A DNA stretch of 64,000 nucleotides from Clostridia bacterium (GCA_017531805.1 JAFXKG010000003.1:62001-126000), one strand, 5' to 3'. Counted from the first letter of the stretch, positions 37,901 through 45,412 are shown. Made by a program: numbers and translations. The notes: generated by a model not told the origin, from the sequence alone.

Positions 37901-39436
37901 AGTTTTTTCAACATATTTTATATAAACATTTTTTACATCGCTTACAAATTCGGATACAAAAACATCTTGTCCATCTTTTTGTGTTTTATAAAAACTTAAA
38001 GGCGAACCATTTGCCCAACAGAATTGCAACACAAATTGGTTTTTGCCCAAAACTTCGCTAGTATCTATAGGATTTAAATCTTCGTCATAAACAGGATTAA
38101 AACCTGTTGCCCCCAATTTAGCATTTAAAATTTCTGGTACAATTTCAATTCTCATGGTTTTAAGATCATCTCTTGCACTTCCATCTTGTGGCACAAACCT
38201 GAATTTTGCACCAAGTGATGTGCCACCATAAGCGTAATAATTGTAGATATCAATAGTGTTGGTAATATCTTCTATTTGACTATCTTGTTTATATATAGCA
38301 ATATCAGTAGGTTTTAAATCACATTTTATCTTAATGGTTTTTCTTATTTCTTGTATGTCACCAATACAATCTTTTGCTTTTAAAACCACAGTTGCATCAA
38401 CATAATTTGTTGTATATTTGCAACTATACACTAATATCACATTGTTTCCGATATCTTCAAAACCTAATGCATCAGAATCTGAACACTCAAAATCATATTG
38501 ATAATAAGAATAAGAACTGTTTAATACATCATCATTTACATCAGGCACAATACTCAACTTTAAAGCATTGGCATTATAATAATTTAAATTATACTCATAA
38601 GTACTGTTGTCGTTATAAAGCAAGTTAACCTGCTTATCAATCTCCACTGCATCTTTGTACAAGGCATAAGATTTATCAACCGTCAATATCACATTTGTAT
38701 CTTGCAATTTTTTAATAAATGTGATTTTTATTTTTTCGCTTTCAAACTCTTCGTTTTTTTCATAACCTTTGTGGTTTAAAACTAAATACACTTCTAAAGA
38801 AGACAAATTAACCGCATTGCTTGATACAGAAAAACCTATTATCAGTTCTTCTTCGTTTACAGTTTTGTAGATAGGTTTTACAACATCATCTGACACAACA
38901 ATATAATTGGTTTTAAAATAAACATCATCTGTACAACTTTCCGAATCAAACTCAACCAAGTTTTCAGTTGATATTATATGATCATTAAAACCCGCATCGG
39001 GTATAGAAATTATGTAATTTATATTTTTAGCCGATACGCTTTTAGTTTTTTGACCAACATGCAAATCTACGCTAACTGATTTGCCTGACGATAAGTGAGT
39101 AACATTTAATTTACCAACACCAACCATGTGCGCTTTAATTTTAAACGAGCAAACCAAATCATTAATTTGAAAATCTTCAACAACAACTACTGGATAAGAT
39201 GTAACTTTTAACTCACCTACATCTTTTGCTTTTATACCAGATAAAACAACTTGCAATTCCATTTCACCTTTTGTTTCATCATCAGCGTCTAAAACCAGTT
39301 CAACAATTTCAACAGGGTTTCCGTCTGGATATGTAAACCACATTTCTAAAGATTTATACTTATCACCGCAAGCAGAAAAAAGAACACAGCCAAACAGTGT
39401 CAAAATAATCAATGCAACATTACATATTTTTTTCAT
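28967..39436 (-). CDS. giant GLUG/Ig-like repeat lipoprotein (3489 residues)
   Basis: The N-terminus MKKICNVALIILTLFGCVLFSACGDK is a lipoprotein signal with lipobox LFSAC, so the mature protein is probably lipid-anchored on the outer face of the membrane. The first ~1100 residues look like successive beta-sandwich domains. A GLUG-type region starts near 1110 (GTETNPYIINSADDIW) with repeats such as NFGGLVGFNEG and VGGVIGKNTT. A BIG2-like Ig domain lies near 1740 (LTNGVIQIKGVGDTTLVF). More beta domains follow, and two further GLUG-type regions start near 2480 (ILGADLTFDENTT) and 2920 (GTKDNPYIVYDL). GLUG repeats occur in adhesins and IgA-peptidase-like surface proteins. No catalytic motif is seen. 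AGGGGA precedes the ATG. Confidence 0.9.
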   Translation of the reverse strand: MKKICNVALIILTLFGCVLFSACGDKYKSLEMWFTYPDGNPVEIVELVLDADDETKGEMELQVVLSGIKAKDVGELKVTSYPVVVVEDFQINDLVCSFKIKAHMVGVGKLNVTHLSSGKSVSVDLHVGQKTKSVSAKNINYIISIPDAGFNDHIISTENLVEFDSESCTDDVYFKTNYIVVSDDVVKPIYKTVNEEELIIGFSVSSNAVNLSSLEVYLVLNHKGYEKNEEFESEKIKITFIKKLQDTNVILTVDKSYALYKDAVEIDKQVNLLYNDNSTYEYNLNYYNANALKLSIVPDVNDDVLNSSYSYYQYDFECSDSDALGFEDIGNNVILVYSCKYTTNYVDATVVLKAKDCIGDIQEIRKTIKIKCDLKPTDIAIYKQDSQIEDITNTIDIYNYYAYGGTSLGAKFRFVPQDGSARDDLKTMRIEIVPEILNAKLGATGFNPVYDEDLNPIDTSEVLGKNQFVLQFCWANGSPLSFYKTQKDGQDVFVSEFVSDVKNVYIKYVEKTGNDNIKALSIDITTLSTSTIEYLKNINPVTTTLKFNQVDGVQSIKVNAGELIHNGNYEQDLYKDYGGDEIDVQSLYLDRKQGVDNADVPAYLLTLSDVMGLQGELTSSKFEITVSGIEDANALRLVQYQTSYKAAKGVDVINDSTSVLDEYTYSNNVEVIVNNSIILVFTENTPIGSYTITISHDSNENPLRVINCIVYEKSDVTDFGYNLETTEYSFKNEKVVNGEVSKLYNDYDADYIVAAGLQDLNLRVTIDDDVRESQLITGLIFSAKFDNGDNCDEYVEFLNNEGESVDLRFKKGTYIGENRYITISIQFYEISYSNIVTMLTSPVPLDPITFDVFVYEKINSDDVIIDQPSANVYIYDEYADLRLGYHYINKSKLELNISLSDENLKHYIQKQDGYYVKWSNNGQEDFDSINQEEREDYYIKYSFGKYKGTAYELTIFAEIEQFGIKYEKFCKVLAKNPVLTNLLVVDSPVDVDKYGNLSINLKKGGSYQIDATNYNTSGQEVSNPEYILAVVDTFDKVNNDVIYVVDNKIFASSQIAIRNGFRLFVIAKDCLKQEIKEGSTGLGLMSNYMMGSLSDYKNAYVVIDLIVSDGTETNPYIINSADDIWELNKNTSLCDEGTYFRIDNDIDMSSYTIDESFVKAISDFKGVIKTKNNQVMNITGLTLTDNMQNLFTQFSGSLSNVNFEVNYAYAGGGSNIGVIGHNTSTATLTNVTVEYEGTANISSVSNFGGLVGFNEGTISYADYGESVGANGKITITGGGQINFGGLVGKNTGNIIGYDYTTELVEPGDIQFIVVMGKQGSMANVDITSYNNNLSSAIGGVVGLNTTNDTNNGTIRYAVVTGTITAKDNNNVGGVIGKNTTTVVQAYVTVTGDKMTGIEIDTAYVEYCKSSVVITSANQNVGGVVGCDEGGSYKDCHYQITSSTTTAINAMENVGGIAGMSKNGLFNYCSVMSYRWDYADIANTFKITNTSNKPADIVSSGYVGGIVGCSISEYVPVASGITTGNYKAVVINVCSVNAYIMSNSLNFGSLGGLIVNNGGESIILDAYYLGKIEGRTYKTTGNLYIANNDNCTINNVYTVVNLDNDVKTGETEGLPKATHNYWGQTNDINGGYLFVTRYQDDVPLYELAPSKIEVKVNKDIDNYIADNTIYFDFYDFILDTTAEYYVNTFNALQQEYNTYDLKLVDDGFGNKTNTLFNYSYLPETLQNVRLNIVSLDTSVIKVLTNGVIQIKGVGDTTLVFSSVVNPAITCPVKVVVKEPIGNVIISTSGIDASLKLDDSNPLQIAKGSAKQLYLVSSGFKSYMGNDYYYRTNQTLDLDIELTSGVTLPTGNNFNDYIKISGQDLQTGACVVGYDNPFIVSVEELLPNYLDINSYVEFSVTPTFRPLSDLDEYINGSEIIFKLYTREGAKNLTLSYNSALVYPNLDTEISTYVETDMEINNISSAMANVKSVKILDENNTVIQTLTTLSEIQKYVSIKLSNIGELEQNVQTLIYNVDFSLFEGIKTVRSVVVSFGLTGYSDKQVCYTILPQKIDNIDVKNYVYESDDKNSFIEINVLKQIGQGLIIIDMEPDNGYYDYLEITDITGNQPIVFTQIQDTKGTRLDTMDEISSDGAGIKLKKLDDSGRTYVSTMVNKDFSSMTHTIKVSAFLNGGGFITSKKLQVNVQMLPTIGVQYLTSTGQQIAEEKSITPNATAKFIEGKAQYLAQGTTHRFRVYTQNASEGATLETLTIGGSDYKSSGVWKYVGDDYYELRLPQNVDLKGQEVVIKLSTKARYSNDDFETSDITLKFTVVEFVIYNVSAIHTTDSAREVIYGNCGVDTNIEFYFREGDIAYNGVVEDNEKIMAILEKLNTGELLSLYHDEDQDANIKTITLNGETVASLSENVLRVDKKYDNMSLNVNFKLKLNEDKQWILCTEDESLTYNQSFDLDFNERKSLQDMQLIRNEEEFLSMSSGDGTFYILGADLTFDENTTPFTPLDIDIDMFDGNGHTITIQRFTNFTTENIQAGLFKQINANMVVANVHVIYNLGVRNQARENTEFYIESYYDLCNQTEKEAIVQFSSATFGGITAINNGIITNCKVSGLLALETSYLEINRIGSDRKIPFYIGGIAGNNNGYITNSTSAAQIFAQANIGGVVYSNTNKIVSCDFDGTSDNGIIYAYKIGLTNQIIVDVAGFVVTNNGQISMSQVAVGTSKLKSNTLGNVSSRNPLAGFVYTNNGSIYDSLVDLEKIGQNQSYLYGFAANNSGGSIAHCYSFINGGQKAASIDMFVPAAHAGTIINCIEIMNPIAGYVNGVENLVTFKITNDGTSKIYAMEEYQKLGFVFGDNQNGAVFYMPSGQLPKLVAIKEQVKFDAYNAPTDVEGYKKYSGLREIREYTENVYDEATRQNHIKITTKMIEMSYGTKDNPYIVYDLASWDWYFSDQSKYYYNIVADIDFSSVYNGITTSNYVFSGNIQGNNMILSGIRLSSEIGLESVGLFKKLVSAGDRNIVNSVRNLTLQPIKVTATKTKMVGTLAGMAQDFNLYNITVDSSNLTVIGGNAVGGVVGLVRGNFDIDKVSSNVGANSTREIAGATYSIYMSVPNGKEKSVNIANVYYSGSVFAILDGYKTTTMVDNIRHVDALSYVKARNLSASGTFSVLGETVGVAVGFVGENVIVDNAKVIMSGELVGEQYSAGIAGENRGIIKNSTFTAESETIFNRAKYVCAGIVGLNLGGLVTDSNVKNMIVNKTGTTVTVGGIVGRNFAGTVANSSFDGQMIAYFTGGIIGAEYSSAMLKNRITGSGALVYECREIIPNSVTYKQYDIDEHEEEPINHLTNVSISVATFNFWKQNLSQFYTYKLKQDNTGYEVNSSSKVLGLVVGITDKDISIDTVELTLNLVLFNGENAAESGYIDDADINKKHILYRSSFGDIAKTPIQNGTEINADGEEVPVYEYYQFANTEGNYYLVGSKISEFDTWARKSYSDLMFIENLTNP

Positions 39437-39501
39437 TTGATTTCCCCTACTTTTAATTTAACCTAAATGCCCTAAAAATATTTTAAAATTAAATTACTTA
39501 T

Positions 39502-39531
39502 ATTATAAATAATTAATAATAAATTTGTCAA
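39502..39531 (-). promoter_or_regulatory. promoter of the giant lipoprotein gene
   Basis: TTGACA (39526-39531), 18-nt spacer, TATAAT (39502-39507) on the minus strand; leader about 60 nt. Confidence 0.75.
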
Positions 39532-39592
39532 ATAAAATAGAAATAATCATAATTAATTTTGAATATAAATAATTAATAAAAAAAGGATGATT

Positions 39593-39868
39593 ATGGAAAT
39601 AAAAGAAAAAGAAAACAAAGAACAATTAATTGTTTTAAGCAACAAAAAAAATCTTTCAGTTACTGGTACAAATAAAATTATTAGTCTTAAACCAGACTTA
39701 ATACAACTTGATACCGTTTATGGTGGATTGGTTATTTCAGGCAGCAATTTAGAACTAATAAAGCTAGACAATAACACAACGCGTGCAGAAATATCAGGAA
39801 CTATAAACGAATTAAAGTTTATTCAACCTAAAAATAAAGAACCACTTTTAAGGAAGATTTTTAAATGA
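39593..39868 (+). CDS. yabP: sporulation protein YabP
   Basis: The 91-residue product fits the YabP/YqfC family: LIVLSNKKNLSVTGTNKIISLKPDLIQLDTVYGGLVISGSNLEL. YabP and YabQ act in spore coat/cortex formation. Placement upstream of yabQ and divIC is the classical Bacillus order and supports YabP over YqfC. ATG 39593 is preferred because AAGG lies 6 nt upstream; an in-frame ATG at 39587 abuts the ribosome binding site. The ATGA overlap with yabQ points to translational coupling. Confidence 0.9.
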   Translation: MEIKEKENKEQLIVLSNKKNLSVTGTNKIISLKPDLIQLDTVYGGLVISGSNLELIKLDNNTTRAEISGTINELKFIQPKNKEPLLRKIFK

Positions 39869-40233
39869 TTTTTTCCACATTTAATCAACTTGATTGTTTT
39901 TTAATATTTTTATTTTATGGAATAATAAGCGGTTTAATCTCTAATTTATTTTCTGCATTTTTTTTAATAAAACAATCAAAAAAATACAAAAAAATCATTT
40001 TTGATGCATTTTTTTGCAGTTTTCATGCAATAAAATTTAATTTTTTAATAAATTTTTATAATTTAGGCAAATTTTCTATTGTATTGGCAATATCTTATCT
40101 AGTTGGCATTTTATGGATAGAACTGACAAGCAAAAATTTAGTTGTTTTTTTAAGCAATAAGTGGTATAATTATATCAACAAAAGGAAATCTACATTAAAA
40201 ATCAAGCATGACAGCGTCTCGAAAAAAAGTTAA
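39865..40233 (+). CDS. yabQ: spore cortex protein YabQ
   Basis: A 122-residue membrane protein with hydrophobic helices (FLIFLFYGIISGLISNLFSAFFL and a second near SIVLAISYLVGILWIEL) and a basic tail. The family call rests on this layout and on the position between yabP and divIC, as in Bacillus. The start overlaps the yabP stop (ATGA), and the 3' end overlaps divIC by 26 nt. Confidence 0.82.
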   Translation: MIFSTFNQLDCFLIFLFYGIISGLISNLFSAFFLIKQSKKYKKIIFDAFFCSFHAIKFNFLINFYNLGKFSIVLAISYLVGILWIELTSKNLVVFLSNKWYNYINKRKSTLKIKHDSVSKKS

Positions 40234-40453
40234 AATAATTTTGTTTTTGGCAATTGTATTGATTGCCGTTCTTTTATTTTCTTCTACTACTCTGCTTATC
40301 AACATACACAAAAAACGCAAAGAAATTGCAATACAGCAACAACAAATATCTCAATTAGAAAGCAAACTTAATTTTTACAAAAATCAAGAGGCAACTGATC
40401 AATCAAAAGATGACAAAGAAAATGATTCTGATGTAGTTGTACAAGGAGAATAA
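40208..40453 (+). CDS. divIC: septum formation initiator DivIC/FtsB family
   Basis: An 81-residue bitopic protein: short basic cytoplasmic N-terminus, one helix (IILFLAIVLIAVLLFSSTTLLI), then an extracytoplasmic leucine-zipper coil (QQQQISQLESKLNFYKNQE) and an acidic tail. This is the DivIC/FtsB divisome architecture. It follows yabQ with a 26-nt overlap and lacks a strong ribosome binding site of its own, so coupling is likely. cmk starts at the next base after its stop. Confidence 0.88.
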   Translation: MTASRKKVKIILFLAIVLIAVLLFSSTTLLINIHKKRKEIAIQQQQISQLESKLNFYKNQEATDQSKDDKENDSDVVVQGE

Positions 40454-41005
40454 ATGATAATCACAATCACAGGCAAACCATGTAGTGGCAAAGGCACTGT
40501 CTCTAAACTGTTTTGTCAAAAACATAATTTTGATTTAAAATCGGTTGGCAATATGATGCGTCAACTTGCTAAAGACAATGGATTTGACAATATTTTAGAA
40601 TTTCAACAAAAAGGCAACATCGCCGATGCAGACAAAATTATAGACCAACAAGTACAACAAATTGGCGAACAACATTTAGATAAGGATATATTGTTTGACT
40701 CTCGCCTTGCATGGTTCTTTATACCAAAGTCCTTTAAGGTATTCATTGATGTAGACTGGGAGATTGCAGGCGAAAGATTGTTTAACGCTAAGCGCGAAAA
40801 TGAAAAAGTAGACAGCACAGACCATGCAACAAAAGTTTTAAAACAGCGATGGCAAACAGAAAACAAGCGTTATCAAAAAACTTACAATACAGACAATTTA
40901 GATTTAAGCAATTATGATTTTGTTATATCCAGCAACAATAAAACACCAGAAGAAATTGCTGACGAAATTTATTTAAATTATCAAAAATTTATGCAAAAAG
41001 CATAA
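40454..41005 (+). CDS. cmk: cytidylate kinase-like protein
   Basis: A 183-residue P-loop kinase with MIITITGKPCSGKGTVSKLF (Walker A), a lid region with DSRLAWFF, and ERLFNAKREN followed by a helical C-terminus. The short form resembles the archaeal/AAA-type cytidylate kinase group rather than the usual ~225-residue bacterial Cmk. It probably phosphorylates CMP or dCMP; a related nucleoside monophosphate substrate cannot be excluded. AAGGAG lies 5 nt before ATG, inside the end of divIC. Confidence 0.75.
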   Translation: MIITITGKPCSGKGTVSKLFCQKHNFDLKSVGNMMRQLAKDNGFDNILEFQQKGNIADADKIIDQQVQQIGEQHLDKDILFDSRLAWFFIPKSFKVFIDVDWEIAGERLFNAKRENEKVDSTDHATKVLKQRWQTENKRYQKTYNTDNLDLSNYDFVISSNNKTPEEIADEIYLNYQKFMQKA

Positions 41006-41088
41006 TTTTTTTATTTTTATAATATTTTTACACAATTTGTCCAAATTTTTTTGCAAGCTTTTTTAGAACACATTTTTTTATATCAACA

Positions 41089-41094
41089 TAAAAT
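41089..41094 (+). promoter_or_regulatory. -10 box of a possible leaderless promoter (TVP38 gene)
   Basis: TAAAAT ends exactly 6 nt before the ATG at 41101 and there is no Shine-Dalgarno. The -35 is weak (AGAACA about 18 nt upstream), so this is the least certain of the leaderless cases. Confidence 0.45.
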
Positions 41095-41100
41095 GGCAAT

Positions 41101-41793
41101 ATGAATAAATGGCTTAAACTCTCACTAATCATACTTTTGTTTGCAAGCATATCTATTGCTTTATTTTTCATCCTTAGGGCTTTTAATATAACAGACATAG
41201 AAACCCTTAAAGAACTTATCAACAAATCTGGCAAATATGCTATAGTTGTTTTTATAGCAATACAAGTGATAATGCTGGTCTGTTTTTGTTTTGTACCTTT
41301 AAACTCTTTGCTGATTGTTACTGGAATAGTTTTATTTGGTCCTAAAACCGCATTTGTTGCATGTTTAATAGCTATATGTTTTTCTTCTACAATACTTTTC
41401 TTTTTAGGTGACAAGTTTGGAGAAAAACTTGCAGTAAAATTGATTGGCAAAAAAGAACTAGAAAAAGTACAGAACCTTATTGATACAAAAAGCAAAATTC
41501 TTTTACCTATTTCGTTTTTAGTTCCCGCCTTTCCTGATGAAGCATTTTGTATAATTGCAGGTATGACAAAAATGAAGTATTGGTATTTTATATCTTTAAA
41601 TATATTCTTCCATATTATAGAAATCGGCACAATATGCTTTTTCGGCAGTAGTTTAATAGACTGGTCAGCCTTATCAGTTATAGACTGGGTTGTGATTGCA
41701 AACTTAATAATAATCGATATCTACCTTTTGTATAAATTAGAAAAATTTATAGATAATCGAGCAAAAAATAAAAAAATTAATGATAAAATGTAA
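41101..41793 (+). CDS. TVP38/TMEM64 family membrane protein
   Basis: The 230-residue product has an N-terminal helix, then the core with VPLNSLLIVTGIVLFGPKTAFVACLIA and SFLVPAFPDEAFCIIAGMTKMKYWYF. Those two re-entrant-loop segments are typical of the VTT/DedA superfamily (TVP38), linked to lipid scrambling or transport across the membrane. The exact substrate is unknown. No ribosome binding site is seen. A hairpin terminator spans the stop codon. Confidence 0.85.
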   Translation: MNKWLKLSLIILLFASISIALFFILRAFNITDIETLKELINKSGKYAIVVFIAIQVIMLVCFCFVPLNSLLIVTGIVLFGPKTAFVACLIAICFSSTILFFLGDKFGEKLAVKLIGKKELEKVQNLIDTKSKILLPISFLVPAFPDEAFCIIAGMTKMKYWYFISLNIFFHIIEIGTICFFGSSLIDWSALSVIDWVVIANLIIIDIYLLYKLEKFIDNRAKNKKINDKM

Positions 41794-41812
41794 TAATTTT
41801 ATCATTTTTTTA
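41779..41812 (+). terminator. terminator of the TVP38 gene
   Basis: AATGATAAAAT/ATTTTATCATT, 6-nt loop containing part of the stop codon, followed by T6. Confidence 0.82.
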
Positions 41813-41941
41813 ATATTTTTATTTCTTTTTTTATTGGTTTTTTAAAATAGTTTTGTAATTCTGTTTGTCTGAGTTTTTTTGTTATTCAATAATATCCAAG
41901 ATATAATATATGTCGCAAAACAAAAAAAATTGAAAAACACA

Positions 41942-41970
41942 TTGCAAAAATCACATTTATGTGTCATAAT
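41942..41970 (+). promoter_or_regulatory. promoter of CPBP gene 1, leaderless type
   Basis: TTGCAA (41942-41947), 17-nt spacer, CATAAT (41965-41970), then 6 nt to the ATG at 41977. Confidence 0.65.
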
Positions 41971-41976
41971 AATATT

Positions 41977-42870
41977 ATGAATAAACTTACATCCAAAGAC
42001 AGTTCGTATGCTTTTTTGTTCGGATTTTTGGCATGCCAAGCATCTGTTGTTTTTTTCACAATCTTTGGATTAATTATATGTAGCATTTTTAAAATAGAAA
42101 CAACACAATTTGAGTTGTTTTTAAATCAAAGTTATGGTTACCTTTTAGGTGTTTTGGCAATGGATGCTGGTTTGTTGCTAACTTTCTTGTTTATCAACAA
42201 AAATAAGGACAACAAAATAATATCAAAACCTAACACAAAAAGAATTTTGTTGTATACATTAATTGCCGTCGCGTCATTTTTTTGTTTATACCCATTGATA
42301 GTATGCATTGATAGCCTACTTATCAAACTAAACATACCTCTCAATTCTATCCCATACACACTTGATACTAAAGGATATTTTATATCTATCGTATCTCTTG
42401 TTATACTGCCCGCAGTATGTGAGGAATTGTTATTCCGTGGATTAATTTTTAAAGGTTTAAAAAAACATGGCAAAGCATTTGCAATAATGATAACTTCTGT
42501 AATGTTTGCAATTTTCCACATGTCAATAAGTCAAACAGTATATCCAATTTTGTTTGGATTGTTGCTAAGTGTAATAATGTTTTATGAAAACAACATATTA
42601 TACACTATATTAGTTCATTTGATTAACAACTTTTTATCTTTAACATTAAGTTATTTTAATATATCTTTGGTTTTTAATCATTGGTCTTATATACTGCTTG
42701 CAACAACACTTGCTTGCATCTTTATTGCCTTCGTGTTATACTTTACAATAAAAAATAACAAAGAAAACGAAAAACAACCTTTAAACAAAGCAGAAAAAAT
42801 TGTTTTAGCATGTTGTTTAGCAATTATGATTATTTTTTGGATAATTACATTTTTAACTTCAATATTATGA
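41977..42870 (+). CDS. CPBP family intramembrane metalloprotease (1)
   Basis: A 297-residue polytopic membrane protein with the CPBP/Abi (CAAX protease and bacteriocin-processing, type II) signature: CEELLFRGLIFKG (EExxxR), FAIFHMSIS (FxxxH) and LVHLINNFLSL (HxxxN). These supply the catalytic Glu and His of Rce1-type proteases. Roles range from bacteriocin self-immunity to peptide processing. I choose ATG 41977, 6 nt past the -10 box, over ATG 41959, which lies in the promoter spacer. The stop overlaps the start of a second CPBP gene (ATGA). Confidence 0.87.
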   Translation: MNKLTSKDSSYAFLFGFLACQASVVFFTIFGLIICSIFKIETTQFELFLNQSYGYLLGVLAMDAGLLLTFLFINKNKDNKIISKPNTKRILLYTLIAVASFFCLYPLIVCIDSLLIKLNIPLNSIPYTLDTKGYFISIVSLVILPAVCEELLFRGLIFKGLKKHGKAFAIMITSVMFAIFHMSISQTVYPILFGLLLSVIMFYENNILYTILVHLINNFLSLTLSYFNISLVFNHWSYILLATTLACIFIAFVLYFTIKNNKENEKQPLNKAEKIVLACCLAIMIIFWIITFLTSIL

Positions 42871-43916
42871 AAAACAAAAATTTCTTTAAGATAAGCTTTA
42901 TATACTTTACAGCAATGATATCGATTGCTGTTCTTTTTGTACTTGGATATTTTGGTATTATACAAAACGAATTTTTATCATCTTTTTTAATTCAAATAGT
43001 AGTGATGTTTGCAATACCAATGCTTATGTACACAGCACTGGTTAGCAAAAACTTTAAAACAACTTTTAAGGATGCTGGCTTTAAAAAATTGACAACAAAA
43101 ATGCTGTTTATTTCTATTGTGTTAGGTGTTGTACTTTATTTTATAAACTCGTTTGTTGCAAACTTCTTTTATTCTATTATCAGCCTATTTGGATACGAAA
43201 ACCTGTCAAGCGCACAAAATGTAAATTTAAATTATTCCTTTTTGTTTAAAGAGCTGGTTTTATCTTGCATTTTACCAGGCTTTTGTGAAGAGTTTTTACA
43301 TCGCGGTATACTTTTGCATTGTGGCAAAAAGACAGCAAAACCAAGATACTGTTTAATAATTTCATCAATTCTTTTTGGTTTGATGCATTTAAATATTCAA
43401 CAATTTTTCTACGCATCAATTTTAGGATTTTTAATGGGATATGTTTCGCTTGCTTCTGACAGCATATACCCTTGTATAATAATACACTTTACAAACAACT
43501 TCCTTAGTTCCTACTTCTATTACGGTGCAAAATTAAATTGGCCACTTGCAACCTTTGTAAGCAATTTAGAAATGGCTCTGTTGTCCAACTTCTTTTTATT
43601 TGCAGTGACAAGTTTAGCTTTTGTTGGCTTGTTGATACATTTGTATATACATTTAACCAAAAAATTGGTGGTTGAAAGAGCAAAACGCGATATGACAACA
43701 GTTGTTAAAGAAATAGGAATTTTAAATATACCTATCGAGCAAGCACAAGAACGCTTAGACCAAATCAACTATATCTTAAAAAATTCAAACAGCGCAAAAA
43801 CAGTTATTGGTACCAATGACATAAAACTATCCTTACTTGAAAAAGCATTTATTATATCCAGTTTAATCCTTGGTGCTCTTATTACTATTTGCAGTTTTAT
43901 TTGGGGTATCATATGA
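42867..43916 (+). CDS. CPBP family intramembrane metalloprotease (2)
   Basis: The 349-residue paralogue of the preceding protein has GFCEEFLHRGILLH (EExxxR), GLMHLNIQQ (H) and IIHFTNNFLSSYF (HxxxN) within a multi-helix core. A ~70-residue soluble Lys/Glu-rich insert lies before the last helix. The start at 42867 overlaps the previous stop and its own stop overlaps rlmH (ATGA both times), so the genes are translationally coupled. Substrate unknown. Confidence 0.87.
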   Translation: MKNKNFFKISFIYFTAMISIAVLFVLGYFGIIQNEFLSSFLIQIVVMFAIPMLMYTALVSKNFKTTFKDAGFKKLTTKMLFISIVLGVVLYFINSFVANFFYSIISLFGYENLSSAQNVNLNYSFLFKELVLSCILPGFCEEFLHRGILLHCGKKTAKPRYCLIISSILFGLMHLNIQQFFYASILGFLMGYVSLASDSIYPCIIIHFTNNFLSSYFYYGAKLNWPLATFVSNLEMALLSNFFLFAVTSLAFVGLLIHLYIHLTKKLVVERAKRDMTTVVKEIGILNIPIEQAQERLDQINYILKNSNSAKTVIGTNDIKLSLLEKAFIISSLILGALITICSFIWGII

Positions 43917-44383
43917 TAAAAATCAATTTAATCGCCATGGGCGACATAAAAGAAAAATATTTAAAAGACGCAATCACAGAATATTCTAAAAGATTGTCAA
44001 GATTTGCAGATTTAAAGATTATAGAATTGAAAGAACATATTGCCAACTCATCATCAGACGCTGATACAATCAATGCTTTAAAAAAAGATGCTGTTGAAAT
44101 AGAAAAACATATAAAAGGTTATCCTATATGCCTTGATATTGATGGCAAAATGTATAGCAGTGTACAATTTAAAGAAAAGATAGAAAAACTTGCTAACACC
44201 ACAAGTGAAATCACTTTTATAATAGGTGCTTCAAACGGACTTTATCAAGACATAAAAAACAAATGTAAGGAAAAGTTGTCGTTTTCACCAATGACTTTTC
44301 CGCATCAACTTATGAGAGTGATATTTTTAGAGCAACTTTACCGTGCTTTCACAATTATGAACAATATTTCATATCACAAATAA
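43913..44383 (+). CDS. rlmH: 23S rRNA (pseudouridine-1915-N3)-methyltransferase
   Basis: The 156-residue SPOUT methyltransferase matches RlmH in length. The SAM-knot motifs are present: ITFIIGASNGL and LSFSPMTFPHQLMRVIFLEQLYRAFTI, with the near-invariant C-terminal YHK. It modifies pseudouridine 1915 of 23S rRNA in the 70S ribosome. The start overlaps the CPBP-2 stop. Confidence 0.96.
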   Translation: MIKINLIAMGDIKEKYLKDAITEYSKRLSRFADLKIIELKEHIANSSSDADTINALKKDAVEIEKHIKGYPICLDIDGKMYSSVQFKEKIEKLANTTSEITFIIGASNGLYQDIKNKCKEKLSFSPMTFPHQLMRVIFLEQLYRAFTIMNNISYHK

Positions 44384-44413
44384 TAATGATTATTAATCAT
44401 TTTAGGAGTGATA

Positions 44414-45412
44414 ATGACATATCAAGAGCTTATTTCAAACATAGTCCAACTTCAAGAAGAGGGGTTGGAACTTTTTAATGCAGGAAAATCGGTTTTGGGC
44501 AAAAATTTGTTGGCAACACATGTCGGCAGTTATGACGGACCACAAATTTTGTTGCAAGCTGGCATACATGCGCGAGAATATATAACCACACCATTGCTTG
44601 TTGAAATGGCAAGAAATTTACATAACAACAATCTTGTAGAAGGTGGTGGTATTTATTTTGTGTTCATAACCAATCCCGATGGCGCCGAAATTGTGTTAGA
44701 CGGAATTGACAGTGTAAATTGCCAAATCACAAAAGACTATTTGATAAACGCCAATGGTGGTGGCACAGATTTTTCGCAATACAAAGCAAACATAAATTTA
44801 GTGGATCTTAACACAAACTTTGATGCAAATTGGGGTCAAGGGGCTCAAAATGTTTTTTGCCCCAGCACAGAAGATTTTGTAGGCTTTTACCCAAACAGCG
44901 AACGAGAAGTACAATCTTTAATTAACTTCACACTACAAACAAAGCCAGTTATTACAATTTCTTATCACACAAAAGGCAATGTTATTTTTTATGGATTTGA
45001 AGGACAATCTGAACAAGACTTAAACCGCGACTTAAACATAGGTGAAGCACTTAGCGAAACGACAGGTTACCCATTGATTTTTACAGAAAATTCCACAGGC
45101 GGATACAAAGATTGGTGCATAGATACATTAAAAATACCAGCATACACCATCGAAGTTGGAGACGAAAATCTACCGCATCCTTTAGGTTTAGAAACTTTGC
45201 CGGAAATTTATCAAAGGAACAAAAATGTTCCACTTGTAGCACTAGAAAAAGCAAAAGAATTTTACAATTCTATTGACTTTACCACTCCAGTTGTGCAAAA
45301 TATAAGCAAAGAGGTATCAAATGGAACACTTAGAACTAGCACACTCTCTCGCCTTGAAAGCCTACTCGAAAGGAGAAGTGCCCGTAGGCGCAGTAATAAT
45401 AAAAAACAATAA
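44414..45412 (+). CDS. M14-family zinc carboxypeptidase, cytoplasmic type
   Basis: A 332-residue metallopeptidase of the M14 fold: zinc ligands in GIHAREY (HxxE) and SYHTKGN (H), ITNPDG (substrate contacts) and catalytic Glu in YTIEVGDE. The closest group is the gamma-D-glutamyl-diaminopimelate endopeptidase I type. No signal peptide is present, so it probably acts on wall peptides inside the cell. AGGAG lies 5 nt before ATG 44414. The last ~30 residues are basic and Ser-rich and are encoded by a 92-nt overlap with tadA in another frame. Confidence 0.87.
   Translation: MTYQELISNIVQLQEEGLELFNAGKSVLGKNLLATHVGSYDGPQILLQAGIHAREYITTPLLVEMARNLHNNNLVEGGGIYFVFITNPDGAEIVLDGIDSVNCQITKDYLINANGGGTDFSQYKANINLVDLNTNFDANWGQGAQNVFCPSTEDFVGFYPNSEREVQSLINFTLQTKPVITISYHTKGNVIFYGFEGQSEQDLNRDLNIGEALSETTGYPLIFTENSTGGYKDWCIDTLKIPAYTIEVGDENLPHPLGLETLPEIYQRNKNVPLVALEKAKEFYNSIDFTTPVVQNISKEVSNGTLRTSTLSRLESLLERRSARRRSNNKKQ

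Noticed and set aside
41954..41976. CPBP-1 starting at ATG 41959
   Set aside because: That ATG lies inside the promoter spacer; ATG 41977 fits the predicted transcript start.
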